A stretch of 64,000 nt of DNA from NCBI RefSeq assembly GCF_014696355.1, contig NZ_JACJQA010000008.1, positions 62,001-126,000 on the forward strand, in the 5' to 3' direction. Shown piece after piece: positions 9,331-17,932 of this stretch; position 1 is the first letter of the stretch; every line of letters starts with the position of its first letter. This DNA comes from Pseudanabaena sp. FACHB-1998. GTDB lineage: Bacteria > Cyanobacteriota > Cyanobacteriia > Pseudanabaenales > Pseudanabaenaceae. The position numbers and the translations under genes are program-made. The notes under the pieces were generated by a model. The model did no database searches and was not told the DNA's origin. It saw only the letters and a list, made by a program, of their open reading frames with translations.

Positions 9331-10485
9331 TTAGCTAGCAACCGCAGTTTTGGGTAGGGCAACGCAATCTTCAGGCATCCATGACACATATACCTGACTA
9401 TCAAAGGGAGGAGTTTTTTCGCCTTGATGGTTAGAGCGCACAAGCATGACTCTGACGGGAGGGACATTCTCGCTAGCGTGCAGATCCACTACAAACTGAG
9501 AATGATCCCCTAAGTACAGCACGTTATTGAGAATGCCGCGATAGGTATTGTAAGGTTGGTTGGGATATTCAGTCGAAAGTTTAATCTTTTCAGGACGAAC
9601 ACTGACGACGGCTTCAGGGATCGGTAGCCAGTTTCGCGGTTTCGCCGCCACGATCGCTAAACCCGTGGATGAACGCAATTCGACAAAGGCTCCATCCTGT
9701 TCAATGACTCGACATTCAAATAAATTTGTCTCGCCAACAAAGTCTGCCACAAATGCCGAAGATGGGCGATCGTAAACTTCCGCAGGTGTGCCGATCTGCT
9801 CAATCTTGCCCTGATTCATGACTGCAATTCGAGAGGAAATCGCGAGCGCCTCTCCTTGGTCATGGGTAACCATGATGAAGGAAATCCCTAATTCATATTG
9901 CAAGTTAGATAGCTCTACCTGCATTTCTTTGCGGAGCTTAAAGTCAAGGGCAGCTAGAGGCTCATCTAGTAAAATTACCTTCGGACGATTTACAAGGGCG
10001 CGAGCAAGGGCTACCCGTTGTTGCTGACCACCTGAAATTTGATTAGGATAGCGATCGCTTAAGTGGTCGAGGCGGACTTGCTTAAGTGCATCCTTAACTC
10101 GTTGCTGAATTTCGGGCTTAGCGACTCCTTTGACTGACAATCCAAAGGCGACGTTATCAAAAATGGTCATGTGACCAAATAAGGCGTAGCTCTGGAAAAC
10201 TGTATTGACAGGGCGTTGATAAGCGGGAATATAGGTCATCGGATTCCCTTGGATCAGCACTTCCCCTGCCGATGGCTCTTCAAACCCTGCAACTAGCCTG
10301 AGTAGAGTTGTTTTGCCACAACCTGAGGGTCCTAAAATACTGAAAAGTTCGCCTCGCTGGACTTGCAAATCGACACCTTGGACAACGGTATTCGCTCCAA
10401 ACATTTTAAAGACTCGTTGGAGTTCAACATCGGGAACTACACCTGTTGAAGTGGCGAACTGCTTAGCAGTGATTGATTGTGCCAT
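9331..10485 (-). CDS. potA: Polyamine-type ABC transporter ATP-binding protein
   Basis: Energises import with PotD. ABC ATPase domain in residues 20-255: Walker A GPSGCGKTT, Q-loop in NTVFQSYALFGHM, signature SGGQQQR, Walker B VILLDEP and the H-loop MVTHDQGEAL. A C-terminal TOBE-like regulatory domain follows (VVSVRPEKIKL, then PPVRVMLVRSN). The length of 384 matches PotA. It is the first gene of a potA-potD pair; the 240 bp upstream separate it from the unrelated permease gene and contain two hairpins. Genes for the two membrane subunits are not in the window. Confidence 0.92.
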   Translation of the reverse strand: MAQSITAKQFATSTGVVPDVELQRVFKMFGANTVVQGVDLQVQRGELFSILGPSGCGKTTLLRLVAGFEEPSAGEVLIQGNPMTYIPAYQRPVNTVFQSYALFGHMTIFDNVAFGLSVKGVAKPEIQQRVKDALKQVRLDHLSDRYPNQISGGQQQRVALARALVNRPKVILLDEPLAALDFKLRKEMQVELSNLQYELGISFIMVTHDQGEALAISSRIAVMNQGKIEQIGTPAEVYDRPSSAFVADFVGETNLFECRVIEQDGAFVELRSSTGLAIVAAKPRNWLPIPEAVVSVRPEKIKLSTEYPNQPYNTYRGILNNVLYLGDHSQFVVDLHASENVPPVRVMLVRSNHQGEKTPPFDSQVYVSWMPEDCVALPKTAVAS

Positions 10486-10641
10486 GTTGTAATGCTCAAA
10501 CGTCTACTAATGATGATTTAGTAACAAGCTGCTATAGTCTCATAACTTTTACAACAGTTTACGCCCAAATCAAACAAAAATTGTTGCAAAAAGCTTTGTT
10601 AAATCTTTTTAAAATCAATGCTCTTCATAAAGATTTCGATT

Positions 10642-10689
10642 TTATACCAAATCACAAAAGTGTAGCAATACTTTTGTGATTTGGTATAA
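10642..10689. repeat. Inverted repeat, 20-nt arms, 8-nt loop
   Basis: Perfect 20-nt arms (TTATACCAAATCACAAAAGT) around GTAGCAAT. It lies upstream of potA and touches the next hairpin; one of the few palindromes here without a triloop. Confidence 0.9.
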
Positions 10690-10729
10690 GCAGATAAGGG
10701 CGGCGCAAAGCGCCGCCCTTATCTGCTTA
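10687..10729. terminator. Perfect hairpin overlapping a stop codon, AAA triloop
   Basis: Arms of 20 nt around AAA with the GGCGC/GCGCC core. The right arm covers the stop codon of the minus-strand permease gene (TAA, complement of 10727-10729), so the gene ends inside the stem. Probably acts as its terminator. Confidence 0.85.
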
Positions 10730-12325
10730 AGACTCTCGCGTTTTAGCACGTTGCAATTGATACACAAGCTGCAAACTTAAAGCTATGACAATGGCTATCT
10801 GTCCTACAAAAGCCAAGATAACATCGGCAGATTTAATGTTGGCAACCACGACCCAAGGCATTCCAAAAAATAGCCATAATCCTGCATAGCGATCGGGACT
10901 AATGGATAGGGTGAGCATGATTAAAACTGGTAGGAAGATTAAGGCAGAAATTGTACCCGTAGCCCAAGTAGAGGGATTGCGGGTTTTGAGAAAGACAATT
11001 AATTGAGTAATCAGGGAAATCAACAGCATTGAGAGCGTAAAGGAAGCTAAAACGATTAAAGCCTTGCCGCGAATTTCTGCGTTAGTCCATGAATTTAACC
11101 AAATCAAGATGGGTATATGGGTGAATAAAAGATTTAAGGCGATCGCGATCGGGGCGGGGCTTTTGTCTGACCAAATTAGATCTTGCAATACATAACCGAA
11201 ACCTATGGGGCGCTCCTCTGTGGATAAAGCCCCAAACCTTACCCAGTCGAGCAAAGACTGTCTACTAGGGGTTAAAGAGGTAATCGTCATTAAAAACAAA
11301 AAGCCATTAGCGATGTAAAGCAACAGCACGATAATAAGTTGATAATCGGACGAACCAAACTCTTCGGCATTGATCCCTGTCTGCAAAGCAAACCCTAGCA
11401 TGAGTAATTCTAGGTAAGTAGTTAAGACATAACTTTGTCTTTTGCTAACGATGGTCGCGGTGGGGTTATGAAATCGCCTAATTAATATGCGCCAAATACC
11501 AAAGCTCAAAATAGCAAGGTTACCGATAGTAAATAAATGTGAAGTCCAAATATTAGAGGTAATCGGTAAATACCACCACTCAAGCTTAATAGGGCTAATG
11601 CGCCCACCTACTAAAAATGAGCTAAAGCCACTCCAAGCTGTAAAAATATTCCACCACATGAAAGCTGGTGAAATCCAAACAAAGGTGAGAAACGCAAAGA
11701 TTAAAGCGCCTGCTGATACCTGAGAGCCAAGTTTGGCTTGCCAACCACTTAGCAGAGCCAATAGCAAAGCAGTACTGTATATCAGAAAAGCAGTACCTAT
11801 TAAGAGAATGTAAAAGCTCAGTAAAAAAGAGATCGGCACAGTAGCCCCGATCGCCGCCGTAAAGTGATAAGGAATTACTAGAGCAATACCGATATAGGCA
11901 AGAAGTGGCACTCCCATAATCTTGCCCATCAACACATTGATACTCGATCGCGGACTAATTCTAATGAAATTTAAAGTGCCTTTGTAGTCTTCGATAGAAA
12001 GATCAGCGATCAAGCTATAAACACCTGCCAAAAAAACAATAAATGGTTCAGCCCATGTCAAAATCCGAAACTGTTCGAGCCACCAATCATTCCACGAAGA
12101 CGCACAGCCAAAGCCTCTAGTCTGAACATAGCATTCGGTGCTAGGGATACGTTGGCTATAGAACAATAGCAATAAGATTTGAAACAACAGAGACAAGCCA
12201 ATGGCGACCATGAGATTTCGCAATTTTAATTTGCCACGAATCTCGCGTAGCAACTGAGGATTCCAGTTACCAATCTGATCAAGCCAAGATGTCATTGTTG
12301 AAGGTTTAGGTGATGATCTATGCAT
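10727..12325 (-). CDS. ABC-2-type transporter permease, orphan
   Basis: A polytopic inner-membrane protein of 532 residues with about a dozen hydrophobic segments. NWNPQLLREIRGKLKLRN at residues 20-37 is a conserved start region of cyanobacterial ABC-2-like permeases, followed by a first membrane segment and an extracytoplasmic loop holding two Cys (residues 66 and 74). SIEDYKGTLNFIRISPRS resembles the cytoplasmic coupling region of this family. No ATP-binding partner of the expected type adjoins it; potA upstream is of another class. ATG at 12325 is preceded by AGGA at good spacing; the next ATG at 12295 is an alternative. Substrate unknown. Confidence 0.8.
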   Translation of the reverse strand: MHRSSPKPSTMTSWLDQIGNWNPQLLREIRGKLKLRNLMVAIGLSLLFQILLLLFYSQRIPSTECYVQTRGFGCASSWNDWWLEQFRILTWAEPFIVFLAGVYSLIADLSIEDYKGTLNFIRISPRSSINVLMGKIMGVPLLAYIGIALVIPYHFTAAIGATVPISFLLSFYILLIGTAFLIYSTALLLALLSGWQAKLGSQVSAGALIFAFLTFVWISPAFMWWNIFTAWSGFSSFLVGGRISPIKLEWWYLPITSNIWTSHLFTIGNLAILSFGIWRILIRRFHNPTATIVSKRQSYVLTTYLELLMLGFALQTGINAEEFGSSDYQLIIVLLLYIANGFLFLMTITSLTPSRQSLLDWVRFGALSTEERPIGFGYVLQDLIWSDKSPAPIAIALNLLFTHIPILIWLNSWTNAEIRGKALIVLASFTLSMLLISLITQLIVFLKTRNPSTWATGTISALIFLPVLIMLTLSISPDRYAGLWLFFGMPWVVVANIKSADVILAFVGQIAIVIALSLQLVYQLQRAKTRES

Positions 12326-12385
12326 AATGTATCCTATGCGAACTAGGCATAATCAATAGCAAAAATTTCTAAATACATATTCACT

Positions 12386-13192
12386 ATGGAACAAGAGTCA
12401 AGTGACAAGAGCCCTGATAGTCTTAATAGTCCCGACCAAGTAAAATCATCTAATACAAATGATCCAGCAAATGATCAAGAGGCTTTAGATGAAACCTTAG
12501 AGGTTAAGCATCACAAAATTCGGTATGGGTTACTAGCGATATTAGTTGGTAGTGGTTTATTAGTTTTTGGGCGATCGCTTATAGATGGCAATATAGGCAA
12601 GCCAACACCATTTAATTTCCCTGCCCAAATTGATTTTGCCCCACAATCCATGAAGATTTCTGAAGCAAAACCACCTCAACCAATTATTGATGAAAAAGAA
12701 TTTTTTGGTCGATCAAAGTATCTATTTGGCGAAAGATATAGCTATTTGATAGATAACACCCCAATAGATATTGAATTACGTTATTTAGTCGGTACTGAAG
12801 GCGATTTAGTACCATTTGTAAAAGAGCTGGGAAACATTGATATTAATGATGAGCAATTGCGTACTCAAAGCGTACGCAAAGACCCTATTGGCTTTCATGT
12901 GATCCTCTCAAGTCAAAATCGAGCCTATTTGACTTCCTGCATTAATCCACGCGGTATTTCAACGGTTACTAGGGAGCAATTTGATGACAATGGTAGTGAG
13001 CAAGCCATTGATAAAGATGTAGTTATTGGTTGGCTACTGGGACAAAAGGAGCTACGCGATCGCCGTTGTTTATGGACTTTGATTTCTACACCAATTTCAT
13101 CGGAAAGCGATCGCGAAGCCGCTAATCAAAAGTTAGAGAAAATTTGGATTTCATGGTATGAATGGTGGAAACCTCGTTTCCCAGCACTATAA
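12386..13192 (+). CDS. Unknown single-pass membrane protein (intact copy of a duplicated gene)
   Basis: No family recognised. Residues 1-45 are polar and Ser/Asp/Asn rich, residues 48-66 (GLLAILVGSGLLVFGRSLI) form one membrane segment, and the remaining 200 residues should lie outside the cytoplasm. Two Cys (in TSCINPRG and RRCLWTLIS) could form a disulphide. The C-terminal half has a compact look (FHVILSSQNRAYLTSCI) and ends in an aromatic-rich WISWYEWWKPRF. The gene is divergent from the ABC-2 permease across only 60 bp. Its 3' 385 bp and following hairpin are repeated almost exactly at 14706-15209, where the copy is broken. Confidence 0.75.
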   Translation: MEQESSDKSPDSLNSPDQVKSSNTNDPANDQEALDETLEVKHHKIRYGLLAILVGSGLLVFGRSLIDGNIGKPTPFNFPAQIDFAPQSMKISEAKPPQPIIDEKEFFGRSKYLFGERYSYLIDNTPIDIELRYLVGTEGDLVPFVKELGNIDINDEQLRTQSVRKDPIGFHVILSSQNRAYLTSCINPRGISTVTREQFDDNGSEQAIDKDVVIGWLLGQKELRDRRCLWTLISTPISSESDREAANQKLEKIWISWYEWWKPRFPAL

Positions 13193-13233
13193 AAAATTTA
13201 GCAAGTGCATATTTTTAATTATGCTTACTTGAT

Positions 13234-13284
13234 ACCCAATAATTAGCTGTGCGGCGCTTCGCGCCGCACAGCTAATTATTGGGT
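13234..13284. repeat. Perfect 51-nt hairpin (AATAATTAG family, TTC loop)
   Basis: Arms of 24 nt around TTC, 42 bp after the stop. Same family as 5142 and same stem as 15147, but pairing stops at 24 bp because the right flank is GGGTTTTGTC. The rest of the 13193-13521 gap is AT-rich and holds the leader of the next gene with a strong Shine-Dalgarno (AAGGAAAGG). Confidence 0.95.
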
Positions 13285-13521
13285 TTTGTCTATTTTTAGA
13301 GTGGAAAGGGAGTAACTTGCTTATAGTCAGTATGATTTTTAGACTTATAACTTTTGTATAACCTTATAAGTAATTTTTTATAACTTTGTAAACGCGAAAA
13401 TCAAATTATATGACGCTATGCTTTAAGGGGATAAAAGTTAAAGGCTGTTCACTAAGTTTCTGGTTTTAGCTCACATCTATTCTCAAATTAGCCTCCTACA
13501 TAAGGAAAGGAATTACAAGTC

Positions 13522-14283
13522 ATGAATAATGTCCAAAAGTTATTTGTATCAGCAGTTGGTTTAGCTGCTCTGTCCGTGGGTACTGCTAAACCTGCTGATG
13601 CAGCATATCTTACTTATTTTGGTCAAGATCAAGGACAAGGCGAATCTGTTCGCTTAGCTGCTACTCCCCAATCTAATCAAGCACGTAACAATTTCTTCTC
13701 AAATTTAGTAGGTGTCGGTACAGAAACATTTGAATCTAAAGCTATTGGGGCAACAGCACCTATCGTTGCTGCTTTTGGTGCTGATTTTGCAACTATTACT
13801 GGTAGTGGTTCTATTGAAGCAGTTACTCCTGGCACAACCAATGGTGTTGGTCGCTATGCAATTTCTGGCAGCAAGTTTTACGAAGTTAGTGGAAATTTTA
13901 CACTCACCTTTAATACTGCTCAAGCCGCTTTTGGATTCTATGGAGTTGATATTGGAGACTTCAATGGTCAAGTTACCTTAACTTTTAATAAAGTTACTGG
14001 TGGAACCCAAACATTTACAGTTCCTACTACACAAACATTGGGGGGTGGGTCACTTTATTTTGGTGTCATTGGTACTGATACTAATGATCTGTTCTCATCA
14101 GTTACATTTGGAAATACATCATCAGGAGTTGATTTCTTCGCATTTGATGATTTCAGCATTGGTAGAAAGGAGCAAGTTCGTGCTGTGCCTGTGCCTGGTG
14201 TTGCTGCGGGTATTGTCCTGGCTGCGGGTATTTTCAGTGGTAAGCAACTAAGAAAGCGTAAGAATCAAGCAAGTAAAGCTTAG
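13522..14283 (+). CDS. Secreted protein with PEP-CTERM-like sorting tail
   Basis: Exported protein of 253 residues. Residues 1-28 are a signal peptide ending ADAAY. The body is rich in Gly, Thr, Phe and Asn (FGFYGVDIGDFNGQVTLTF, then FFAFDDFSIG), a beta-sandwich pattern common in cyanobacterial PEP-CTERM proteins. The tail has the tripartite sorting form: VPVPG, a hydrophobic helix VAAGIVLAAGIFSG, then a basic end KQLRKRKNQ. VPVPG differs from canonical PEP, so an exosortase-type or related protease would need variant specificity. A strong ribosome binding site precedes the ATG. It lies between two direct copies of the duplicated segment, next to surface genes. Precise function unknown. Confidence 0.8.
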   Translation: MNNVQKLFVSAVGLAALSVGTAKPADAAYLTYFGQDQGQGESVRLAATPQSNQARNNFFSNLVGVGTETFESKAIGATAPIVAAFGADFATITGSGSIEAVTPGTTNGVGRYAISGSKFYEVSGNFTLTFNTAQAAFGFYGVDIGDFNGQVTLTFNKVTGGTQTFTVPTTQTLGGGSLYFGVIGTDTNDLFSSVTFGNTSSGVDFFAFDDFSIGRKEQVRAVPVPGVAAGIVLAAGIFSGKQLRKRKNQASKA

Positions 14284-14504
14284 AGCCTGTTTGAAAAGTT
14301 TTGAATATATTTAGACATAAATAAAAATCATATTTTATTTATGTCTTTATTTTTTTAGCTGTATCACAAGAGGGCTGAAAGTAGTATATTTAGCCCTCTT
14401 GTGGTGATTGAATTTATCCACCCAAACTTAAATATGAGTAAAGCTAATTTATTATGACTTTTAGAGGTGATTCAATAGAGTAAAAACTTTTCAAACAGTC
14501 GCTC
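14283..14504. mobile_element. Candidate MITE with 20-bp terminal inverted repeats
   Basis: Left end GAGCCTGTTTGAAAAGTTTT; the right end at 14483-14504 is its complement with 2 extra bases. The 222 bp between hold no gene but contain two further palindromes, around 14313-14346 (AGACATAAATA arms) and 14365-14403 (CACAAGAGGGCT arms). Begins one base before the preceding stop codon ends. No transposase remnant. The remaining gap to 14597 has nothing recognisable. Confidence 0.65.
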
Positions 14505-14597
14505 AGTGCGGCATAACACATCAATTACTGAAAGGTTATGGGTTATGGGTTACGCGATCGCTAGCTTATCCTACACTTAATTCCCACAACCTACTCA

Positions 14598-15111
14598 TGC
14601 AAGAAGATTCAACGGAAAAGATACCTGATAGTCAGGATGGGTTACTAGCGATATTAGTTGGTAGTGGTTTATTGGTTTTTGGGCGATCGCTTATAGATGG
14701 CAATATAGGAAAGCCAACACCATTTTAGTACCATTTGTAAAAGAGCTGGGAAACATTGATATTAATGATGAGCAATTGCGTACTCAAAGCGTACGCAAAG
14801 ACCCTATTGGCTTTCATGTGATCCTCTCAAGTCAAAATCGATCCTATTTGACTTCCTGCATTAATCCACGCGGTATTTCAACGGTTACTAGGGAGCAATT
14901 TGATGACAATGGTAGTGAGCAAGCCATTGATAAAGATGTAGTTATTGGATGGCTATTGGGACAAAAGGAGCTACGCGATCGCCGTTGTTTGTGGACTTTG
15001 ATTTCTACACCAATTTCATCGGAAAGCGATCGCGAAGCCGCTAATCAAAAGTTAGAGAAAATTTGGATTTCATGGTATGAATGGTGGAAACCTCGTTTCC
15101 CAGCACTATAA
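14598..15111 (+). pseudogene. Broken copy of the 12386-13192 membrane protein gene
   Basis: It opens with MQEDSTEKIPDSQDG and then the same membrane segment LLAILVGSGLLVFGRSLI. Compared with the intact copy it lacks about 100 nt in the N-terminal region and exactly 193 nt after KPTPF (equivalent of 12614-12806). The second deletion is out of frame and gives an immediate stop. From 14706 on it matches 12807-13192 almost base for base (few substitutions, for example Ala to Ser in SQNRSYL). An ATG at 14776 could restart a 111-residue peptide, but without the membrane anchor it is unlikely to work. Confidence 0.88.
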
Positions 15112-15146
15112 AAAATTTAGCAAGTGCATATTTTTAATTATGCTTA

Positions 15147-15209
15147 CTTGATACCCAATAATTAGCTGTGCGGCGCTTCGCGCCGCACAGCTAATTATTG
15201 GGTATCAAG
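15147..15209. repeat. Perfect 63-nt hairpin, TTC triloop
   Basis: Two 30-nt arms with no mismatch. The inner 24 pairs equal the hairpin at 13234; six further pairs (CTTGAT with ATCAAG) exist only here because the right flank differs from the other copy. Confidence 0.96.
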
Positions 15210-15261
15210 GGAGTAGCTACTAATACAAAGCAAATATTATCTACAGTGTCTATTTTTAATT

Positions 15262-16065
15262 ATGAGTAATAGCAATTCAAACTCTAGTGAAGTAGTTACA
15301 GCAAACCTGCTGCGCATGGCTGGTTATGGGCTACTTTTACTAGCTCTGTCTAACTTTGCCGAAGCCTTAATTCCTCCCAGATTTGGTCAAGATGCTACTT
15401 GGGAATTCACTACATTGGCTAAATTGGTAGGGACTTCTCCTGTGCCGATCATTGGCTTAGTATTAGTTTTTTATGGTGAATCTACGGCGCGTTCTGCTTT
15501 TGGCAAGACGATTCTGAAGGTACTGTCTTGGTTATCTTTAGTATTGGGTATTTTCTATATATTAATGTTCCTAATCGGGGTTAGTTCCGCCATTCGCATT
15601 AATAATGACAATAACACTCAAGCTAACTTTATCCTTTCTCAGCAGATCTCCCAAATTAGTGCGGCTAAGGAGAATTTGAAAAATACGAATGATAATAATT
15701 TGCAAAGGGCTGCGGATTTTATTGAGAAGCGATCGCCTAATCTAAAGTTAAATAAAAGTGATCCTAATGAACTGAGAAAGCAACTAACCGACGAAATTAC
15801 TAAGAGTGAAAATGAAGTTAAATTAAAAGTTGAAGAGAACAAAAGTAGAACTTTTCGTCAGCTTATCAAGCAAGCAATTAAATCCTATTTTGAAGCAATA
15901 ATTTCCGCCCTAGTTCTATTTGGAATTTGGAGTCAGACAAAATGGGCAAGAACCAACGTCAAGCGTAAGAAAAAGGGTTCTAAAACTCCAGCAAGTTTGG
16001 CAGATATTGCCAGCGCCCCAACTTTGGAGAATGAGTCATCGACCAATGAATCTGAAGATCCCTAA
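15262..16065 (+). CDS. HpsJ-like membrane protein
   Basis: Resembles the HpsJ family, named from the hormogonium polysaccharide locus of filamentous cyanobacteria. Residues 12-33 (TANLLRMAGYGLLLLALSNF), 55-75 and 86-108 are membrane segments; PPRFGQDATWEFTTLAKLVG after the first is the conserved family motif. Residues 125-205 form a polar, Lys/Asn/Glu-rich region likely to be helical or coiled coil, followed by a fourth hydrophobic stretch (FEAIISALVLFGIW) and a basic, then acidic, cytoplasmic end. In the hps context such proteins support polysaccharide secretion and motility; here the neighbours (PilB-like ATPase, sugar transferase fusion) fit that theme. Role inferred. Confidence 0.78.
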   Translation: MSNSNSNSSEVVTANLLRMAGYGLLLLALSNFAEALIPPRFGQDATWEFTTLAKLVGTSPVPIIGLVLVFYGESTARSAFGKTILKVLSWLSLVLGIFYILMFLIGVSSAIRINNDNNTQANFILSQQISQISAAKENLKNTNDNNLQRAADFIEKRSPNLKLNKSDPNELRKQLTDEITKSENEVKLKVEENKSRTFRQLIKQAIKSYFEAIISALVLFGIWSQTKWARTNVKRKKKGSKTPASLADIASAPTLENESSTNESEDP

Positions 16066-16070
16066 AACCA

Positions 16071-16107
16071 CAAGAAGAAGGTGACACTTTGTGTCACCTT
16101 CTTCTTG
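16071..16107. terminator. Perfect 37-nt hairpin, TTT triloop
   Basis: Arms of 17 nt (CAAGAAGAAGGTGACAC) around TTT, 6 bp after the HpsJ-like stop. There is no clean U-tract, so intrinsic termination is only probable. Confidence 0.75.
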
Positions 16108-16207
16108 ATAGTTTCGAGAAACCATAGACTTGAAAAGCTTGATATGATGAAGTGTTGCATCATTTTCACTGTAGTATATTTTCAAGTTCTATGATGAGCT
16201 AACTAAC

Positions 16208-17899
16208 ATGAGCCAAGCGCCAAATAATTCAGGGGAATCCGTATGGAAACGTTTACGCCATGGCAATATCTCTTCCTGTGAAGAAGCTTTACAGTTTTTG
16301 GTTGATCCTCATGGCGACTTGCACCTAAATTGGCTAGATCAAGATTTAAGCTATAGATTTTTTCGAGAATTTGAAGATCGGAATATGTTGCCGCCAGTAA
16401 TTCCATTGCTACTATGGCGCAATTGTTTTTATATCGGTAGTCCCCAGACTTTAAGTGACGAGCATATTAAGCTAATCAGCGATCGCACTTTGACTGATAT
16501 TAAAGTCATTAAAATTTCTACTGACAGCTATCGCAAATGGTTCCGCCGTCAAAATATCCCTAATCCCAACGAAATCCATTCTGCACAGCCTATCAATCCG
16601 CTTACGGGGGAAACCGAGCAAGTTGATATTGGTGAAGTTACAGATTTATACCTATCCCAAGCAGTTGATCAGACTCGCCGCATTAATGCGCTGATCTCGA
16701 TCGCCTTACAACATCGAGCCAGTGATATTCACTTAGAGCCAACACCTAAAGGTTTACGGGTACGCTATCGCATTGATGGCATTTTACGAGATATTAAAAC
16801 TCTGCCCCTTGAGATTAGTCGCAAAATTATTGTGGCGTTGAAGGTGATGTCTGACATGGATATTGCCGATAGTCGCCGCCCTCAAGATGGACGCATTGGT
16901 CGAGCCTACACAAGCGACGAAAACCTAAGTCTCAATCTGGATATGCGGGTAAGCACTTTACCCTGTGTGTGTGGAGAGAAGGCGGTGATCAGATTATTAC
17001 CTCGCGATAATCCTTTTTCTAATCGTTTAGAAAGCTTAGGCTTTAGCGATCGCGCCCTTAAAATTTATGACAGTTGGCTAAGGCAACCCCAAGGCTTAAT
17101 CATCATGACGGGCCCCACAGGTTCGGGTAAAACCAGCACTCTTTATACTAGTTTGCAGGCGATCGCTCAGGAGCATGTCAACGTGATCACCGTGGAAGAT
17201 CCCGTTGAATATATTTTGCCAAACATTACGCAAACTCAAGTTTGCGAACCCGCAGGCATGACATTTGCCGCAGGACTACGCGCTATTCTCAGGCAAGATC
17301 CCGACATTGTGATGGTGGGTGAAGTCCGCGATCCTGAAACTGCGGAAACAGTGGTTCGAGCCGCCCTAACTGGACACCTAGTATTATCGACTATGCATAC
17401 CAACGATGCTGCAAGCGCGATCCCCAGACTCAAGGATCTAGGTCCCGACCCCGGACTGATTAGTGATGCACTTCTCGGCGTAGTCGCCCAGCGTCTCCTT
17501 CGCAAAAACTGCCCCCATTGTTCGATTTCTTATCATCCCACTCCCTTAGAACTTCAATCCCTAAGACTGGAGCGAGAAGATATTGATCCCAGTCGTTGGC
17601 GCAAAGGTAAAGGCTGTGAAAAATGTTTCTTTACGGGCTACATTGGGCGGGAAGCAGTAGTCGAACTAATTGATATTGATGATGCCTTTCGCCATATGAT
17701 TTACGAAGGCACAATCTCCCAAATGAATCGTTATCTCAATGAAATTGAGTTTAATTCTTTCCGAGTTGCGGCGATCGACAAACTTAATTTAGGAATAACT
17801 ACGGCAGAAGAGGTTTTACGAGTTTTACCCCGTAGCTCTTTACATCGAGTTAATTCTCCCGTTTCGCGCCAAGCCCATATCAAAGCCATCAATGCATAA
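16208..17899 (+). CDS. GspE/PulE/PilB-family secretion ATPase
   Basis: Hexameric ATPase of type II secretion or type IV pilus assembly. The catalytic core spans residues 150-500: Asp boxes in ASDIHLEPTPKGLRVRYRID, Walker A GPTGSGKTS near residue 302, VEDPVEY, Walker B in DPDIVMVGEVRD, and the His box STMHTNDA. A four-Cys zinc site is formed by CPHC near 435 and CEKC near 470. Residues 1-130 do not show the usual PilB N-terminal domain clearly, and 563 residues is about 100 short of typical PilB, so this may be a paralogue of the main pilus motor. It follows the HpsJ-like gene by 140 bp. Confidence 0.87.
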   Translation: MSQAPNNSGESVWKRLRHGNISSCEEALQFLVDPHGDLHLNWLDQDLSYRFFREFEDRNMLPPVIPLLLWRNCFYIGSPQTLSDEHIKLISDRTLTDIKVIKISTDSYRKWFRRQNIPNPNEIHSAQPINPLTGETEQVDIGEVTDLYLSQAVDQTRRINALISIALQHRASDIHLEPTPKGLRVRYRIDGILRDIKTLPLEISRKIIVALKVMSDMDIADSRRPQDGRIGRAYTSDENLSLNLDMRVSTLPCVCGEKAVIRLLPRDNPFSNRLESLGFSDRALKIYDSWLRQPQGLIIMTGPTGSGKTSTLYTSLQAIAQEHVNVITVEDPVEYILPNITQTQVCEPAGMTFAAGLRAILRQDPDIVMVGEVRDPETAETVVRAALTGHLVLSTMHTNDAASAIPRLKDLGPDPGLISDALLGVVAQRLLRKNCPHCSISYHPTPLELQSLRLEREDIDPSRWRKGKGCEKCFFTGYIGREAVVELIDIDDAFRHMIYEGTISQMNRYLNEIEFNSFRVAAIDKLNLGITTAEEVLRVLPRSSLHRVNSPVSRQAHIKAINA

Positions 17900-17932
17900 A
17901 AACAAACCGCGCCAAGCGCGGTTTGTTTTTAT
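17896..17932. terminator. Perfect bidirectional terminator hairpin, CAA triloop
   Basis: Arms of 17 nt with GC-rich inside and A/T runs outside, an ideal intrinsic terminator in both directions. It overlaps the last bases of both convergent genes: the ATPase stop (17897-17899) and the DUF427 stop. Confidence 0.9.

Noticed and set aside
13705-14251. Open frames on both strands within the PEP-CTERM-like gene
   Set aside because: Low-complexity translations (Leu-rich or Cys/Asn-rich) that mirror the Gly/Thr-rich coding sequence; the chosen frame has a signal peptide, sorting tail and ribosome binding site.
14776-15111. Functional 111-residue gene
   Set aside because: It is the truncated 3' end of a duplicated gene, lacks the membrane segment and has no ribosome binding site.
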